Below, piece by piece: positions 61,272-62,949 of a stretch of DNA of 62,949 nt. The number at the start of each line of letters is the position of its first letter. Position 1 is the first letter of the stretch. Source of the stretch: an uncultured Anaerotruncus sp. (GTDB lineage Bacteria; Bacillota; Clostridia; Oscillospirales; Ruminococcaceae); contig CAJUJI010000001.1 in assembly GCA_910586875.1 (NCBI GenBank), forward strand, positions 1 through 62,949. The letters are read 5' to 3'. The notes under the pieces are model-generated. The model had not been told where the DNA came from. It did not search any database and saw only the letters and a list, made by a program, of their open reading frames with translations. Both the position numbers and the translations under genes were made by a program.

Positions 61272-62552
61272 TCATGTGTCAGAAATTTTGAGAATCCCCG
61301 CCTCCAAAAGCGATTGGGCGGCGAGCACCACCCCTGTTTTGCCACTGGGCCAGGTAAGACCACCCTGCATCCAAGCGGCGTATGGCTCCCGCATGGGGCC
61401 GTCTGCGGAAAGCTCAATCGACGCGCCCAAGGTAAACGCGCCGGCCGCCATAATCACCTGGCTGTCATAGCCCGGCATATCCCATGGCTCCGGTGTTACA
61501 AATGCGTCAACCGGCGCGCCGCGCTGTACCCCCTGGCAGAAGGCAGTCAAGCCGCGCGCGCTGCCTAGCTTCACTGCCTGAATGATGTCCGAACGCGGTG
61601 CATCCCAATGCGGGTACACCTCAAACCCGAGCTGCTCGAACAGCGCTGCTGCAAAGACAGCTGTACGGGTTGCAGCAGCGACCACCGTAGGCGCATGGAA
61701 TAGCCCCAGGAACAGGCTGCGGCTTTCATCCAGCGTACAGCCGACCTCCTTGCCCACCCCCGGTGCGGTCAAGCGGCAGGCGCAAAGCTCCACCAGGTCC
61801 GCCCGTCCTGCGATATACCCGCCTGTTTTGGCAATCCCGCCGCCTGGATTTTTAATCAGCGAGCCTGCAATCAAATCTGCGCCGACCTGGGTTGGCTCCT
61901 GCTGCTCGACAAATTCCCCATAGCAGTTGTCCACCATAATAATCGCATCAGGATTCGCCGCACGTACCAGCTTGCAGATCCGCTCTATCACCGCAATAGA
62001 CAGAGTCTCGCGCAGTGTATAGCCTCGCGACCGCTGCAAATAGGCGACCTTCGCCCCCTGCACCGCCTGCGCAATGCCGTCATAATCTGGCGTGCCATCC
62101 GCAAGCAGGTCCAACTGCGCATATGCAATGCCAAATTCCTTGAGGGAACCGCTGCCGCCTGGGACAATTCCCAGCACTGGCTGAAGGGTATCATACGGCG
62201 TGCCGGTCAGCGAAACAATCTTGTCGTGCGGGCGCAGCACTCCGAACAGCGCGGTGGTAAGCGCATGGGTGCCCGAAACAAAATTATGACGAATGAGCGC
62301 ATCCTCACAGCCGAAAATTTCCGCAAGCACTGCATCCAAAACCTCGCGGCCACGGTCGCCATAGCCATAGCCGGTTGAGCCTGCAAAATGGCTTTCGCTC
62401 ACTCCATTGTGGATGAATGCAGCCAACACCTTACAGCCGTTATATTCTGCGGTCTCGTCAATGCGGGCAAAGGCACTGTGGCAGCGCGTCTGTGCAACAC
62501 GCGCCTGCTCTTGTATGTAAGGATCTATCTGAAAAAATTGTTCAATCATCAT
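61272..62552 (-). CDS. PLP-dependent lyase (methionine gamma-lyase/aluminium-resistance type)
   Basis: 426 residues. The PLP-binding region is NPDAIIMVDNCYGEF, with the Schiff-base lysine in GSLIKNPGGGIAKTGGY, and the family phrase FAGSTGYGYGDRGREVLD lies near the N terminus. The group is annotated as methionine gamma-lyase or aluminium resistance protein; the exact substrate is not certain. The start ATG has CAGGAG upstream. In other Firmicutes this gene is often near miaA/hfq, not seen here. Confidence 0.88.
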   Translation of the reverse strand: MMIEQFFQIDPYIQEQARVAQTRCHSAFARIDETAEYNGCKVLAAFIHNGVSESHFAGSTGYGYGDRGREVLDAVLAEIFGCEDALIRHNFVSGTHALTTALFGVLRPHDKIVSLTGTPYDTLQPVLGIVPGGSGSLKEFGIAYAQLDLLADGTPDYDGIAQAVQGAKVAYLQRSRGYTLRETLSIAVIERICKLVRAANPDAIIMVDNCYGEFVEQQEPTQVGADLIAGSLIKNPGGGIAKTGGYIAGRADLVELCACRLTAPGVGKEVGCTLDESRSLFLGLFHAPTVVAAATRTAVFAAALFEQLGFEVYPHWDAPRSDIIQAVKLGSARGLTAFCQGVQRGAPVDAFVTPEPWDMPGYDSQVIMAAGAFTLGASIELSADGPMREPYAAWMQGGLTWPSGKTGVVLAAQSLLEAGILKISDT

Positions 62553-62665
62553 TTTTCTCCTGTTCTTTTCTACGAGTGCAGCTGTTTTGGCTGGTGGTGA
62601 ACCACCCTTGCCACACGCAAAAAATGCCGGCGCAGCGTGACTGCCACGCTACACAGACAGTACGA

Positions 62666-62949
62666 TCAAGCATCCGCCAGCCAGCTCCCCCAATGCCCGA
62701 TCTCTACAAAGCCCTGCCGCTTGTAAAATTGCATTAGACCTTCCTCTTTTGCCACCAGACAAGGCCGCAACCCCTGTGCTTTCGCCTGCTTCACCGCATA
62801 CGCCAACAGCCTACGGAATGCACCGCTCCCACGTCCTTCCGGACTGGTTGCCCCTGACGCAATGATCGCATTCTGCCGGTCCTTCTCATAAATCCCAATT
62901 GTTGATATTATTTTATTTTCTACTTTTAGTATCCAAATATCCGCCAGAC
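62666..62949 (-). CDS. GNAT acetyltransferase, C-terminal part (cut by window end)
   Basis: The last 93 residues of a GNAT-family protein. The acetyl-CoA loop region reads TSPEGRGSGAFRRLL, close to the family R/QxxGxG/A pattern, followed by AKEEGLMQFYKRQGFVEIG, the typical final helix and strand. The start lies outside the window. Substrate unknown. Confidence 0.8.
   Translation of the reverse strand, partial: LADIWILKVENKIISTIGIYEKDRQNAIIASGATSPEGRGSGAFRRLLAYAVKQAKAQGLRPCLVAKEEGLMQFYKRQGFVEIGHWGSWLADA

Overview
The window is an almost complete flagellar and chemotaxis locus from a motile, Gram-positive, moderately G+C-rich member of the Clostridia. An Oscillospiraceae-like organism is my best guess, by inference only. 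The signs are FliY (CheC modules fused to FliN) instead of plain FliN, CheC and CheD, the FlgM-FlgN-FlgK-FlgL-YviE-FliW-CsrA block, a class B sortase, and AGGAGG-type ribosome binding sites nearly everywhere.

Layout. (1) Positions 90-25370, minus strand: one long fla/che array read right to left. In transcription order it is fliE-fliF-fliG-fliH-fliI-fliJ-fliK-flgD-(flagellar operon protein)-flgE-flbD-motA-motB-fliM-fliY-cheY-fliO-fliP-fliQ-fliR-flhB-flhA-sigma28-two flgG-type rod genes-cheC-cheD-lipoprotein. A sigma-A-type promoter sits before fliE and another before the sigma28 gene. (2) Positions 25371-28474: an unusual interruption between fliE and flgC-flgB. It holds an AT-rich spacer, a small protein resembling MotA without its membrane helices, and about 570 bp packed with back-to-back perfect hairpins. 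(3) Positions 27626-33193: a class B sortase and a 1571-residue secreted protein with cadherin-like repeats and a C-terminal NPGTG, inside the flagellar cluster. (4) Positions 33383-42551: late genes fliS, fliD, a chaperone-like gene, csrA, fliW, yviE-like, flgL, flgK, flgN, flgM, with one PilZ-like gene on the other strand. (5) Positions 42823-44184, plus strand: a ParA-type ATPase and a ComFB-like protein. (6) Positions 44326-54800, minus strand: a second FliD-like protein behind a structured leader, a chemoreceptor, an EAL/HDOD protein, an FtsA-like ATPase with beta-grasp repeats, a YcgR-like PilZ protein, a stand-alone FlhB C-terminal domain and a large unknown. (7) Positions 54986-59479, plus strand: cheA-cheW-cheR-cheB. 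(8) Positions 59480-62949: housekeeping flank with an orphan promoter/operator, a low-Mr phosphatase, an O6-alkylguanine methyltransferase, tRNA-Leu, a 59-residue membrane protein, a PLP lyase and a partial GNAT.

How it works together. The early/middle operon builds the C-ring, export gate, rod, hook and stator and ends with sigma28. FlgM would hold sigma28 until the hook is finished. The sequence itself yields a sigma28-like motif, TTTAGTTT-N11-(G/C)(G/C/T)CGAA(T/C)A, upstream of flgM, cheA and the FliD-like gene. No flagellin, fliL, flhF or flhG gene is present, so the set is not fully self-contained.

The observations I would look at first are the membrane-less MotA-like protein beside the hairpin train, the sortase plus cadherin-repeat pair, the sigma28-driven leader with an attenuator, the non-standard ACG start of flhB, and the orphan double-operator promoter with a hairpin-rich transcript at 59592-59745.
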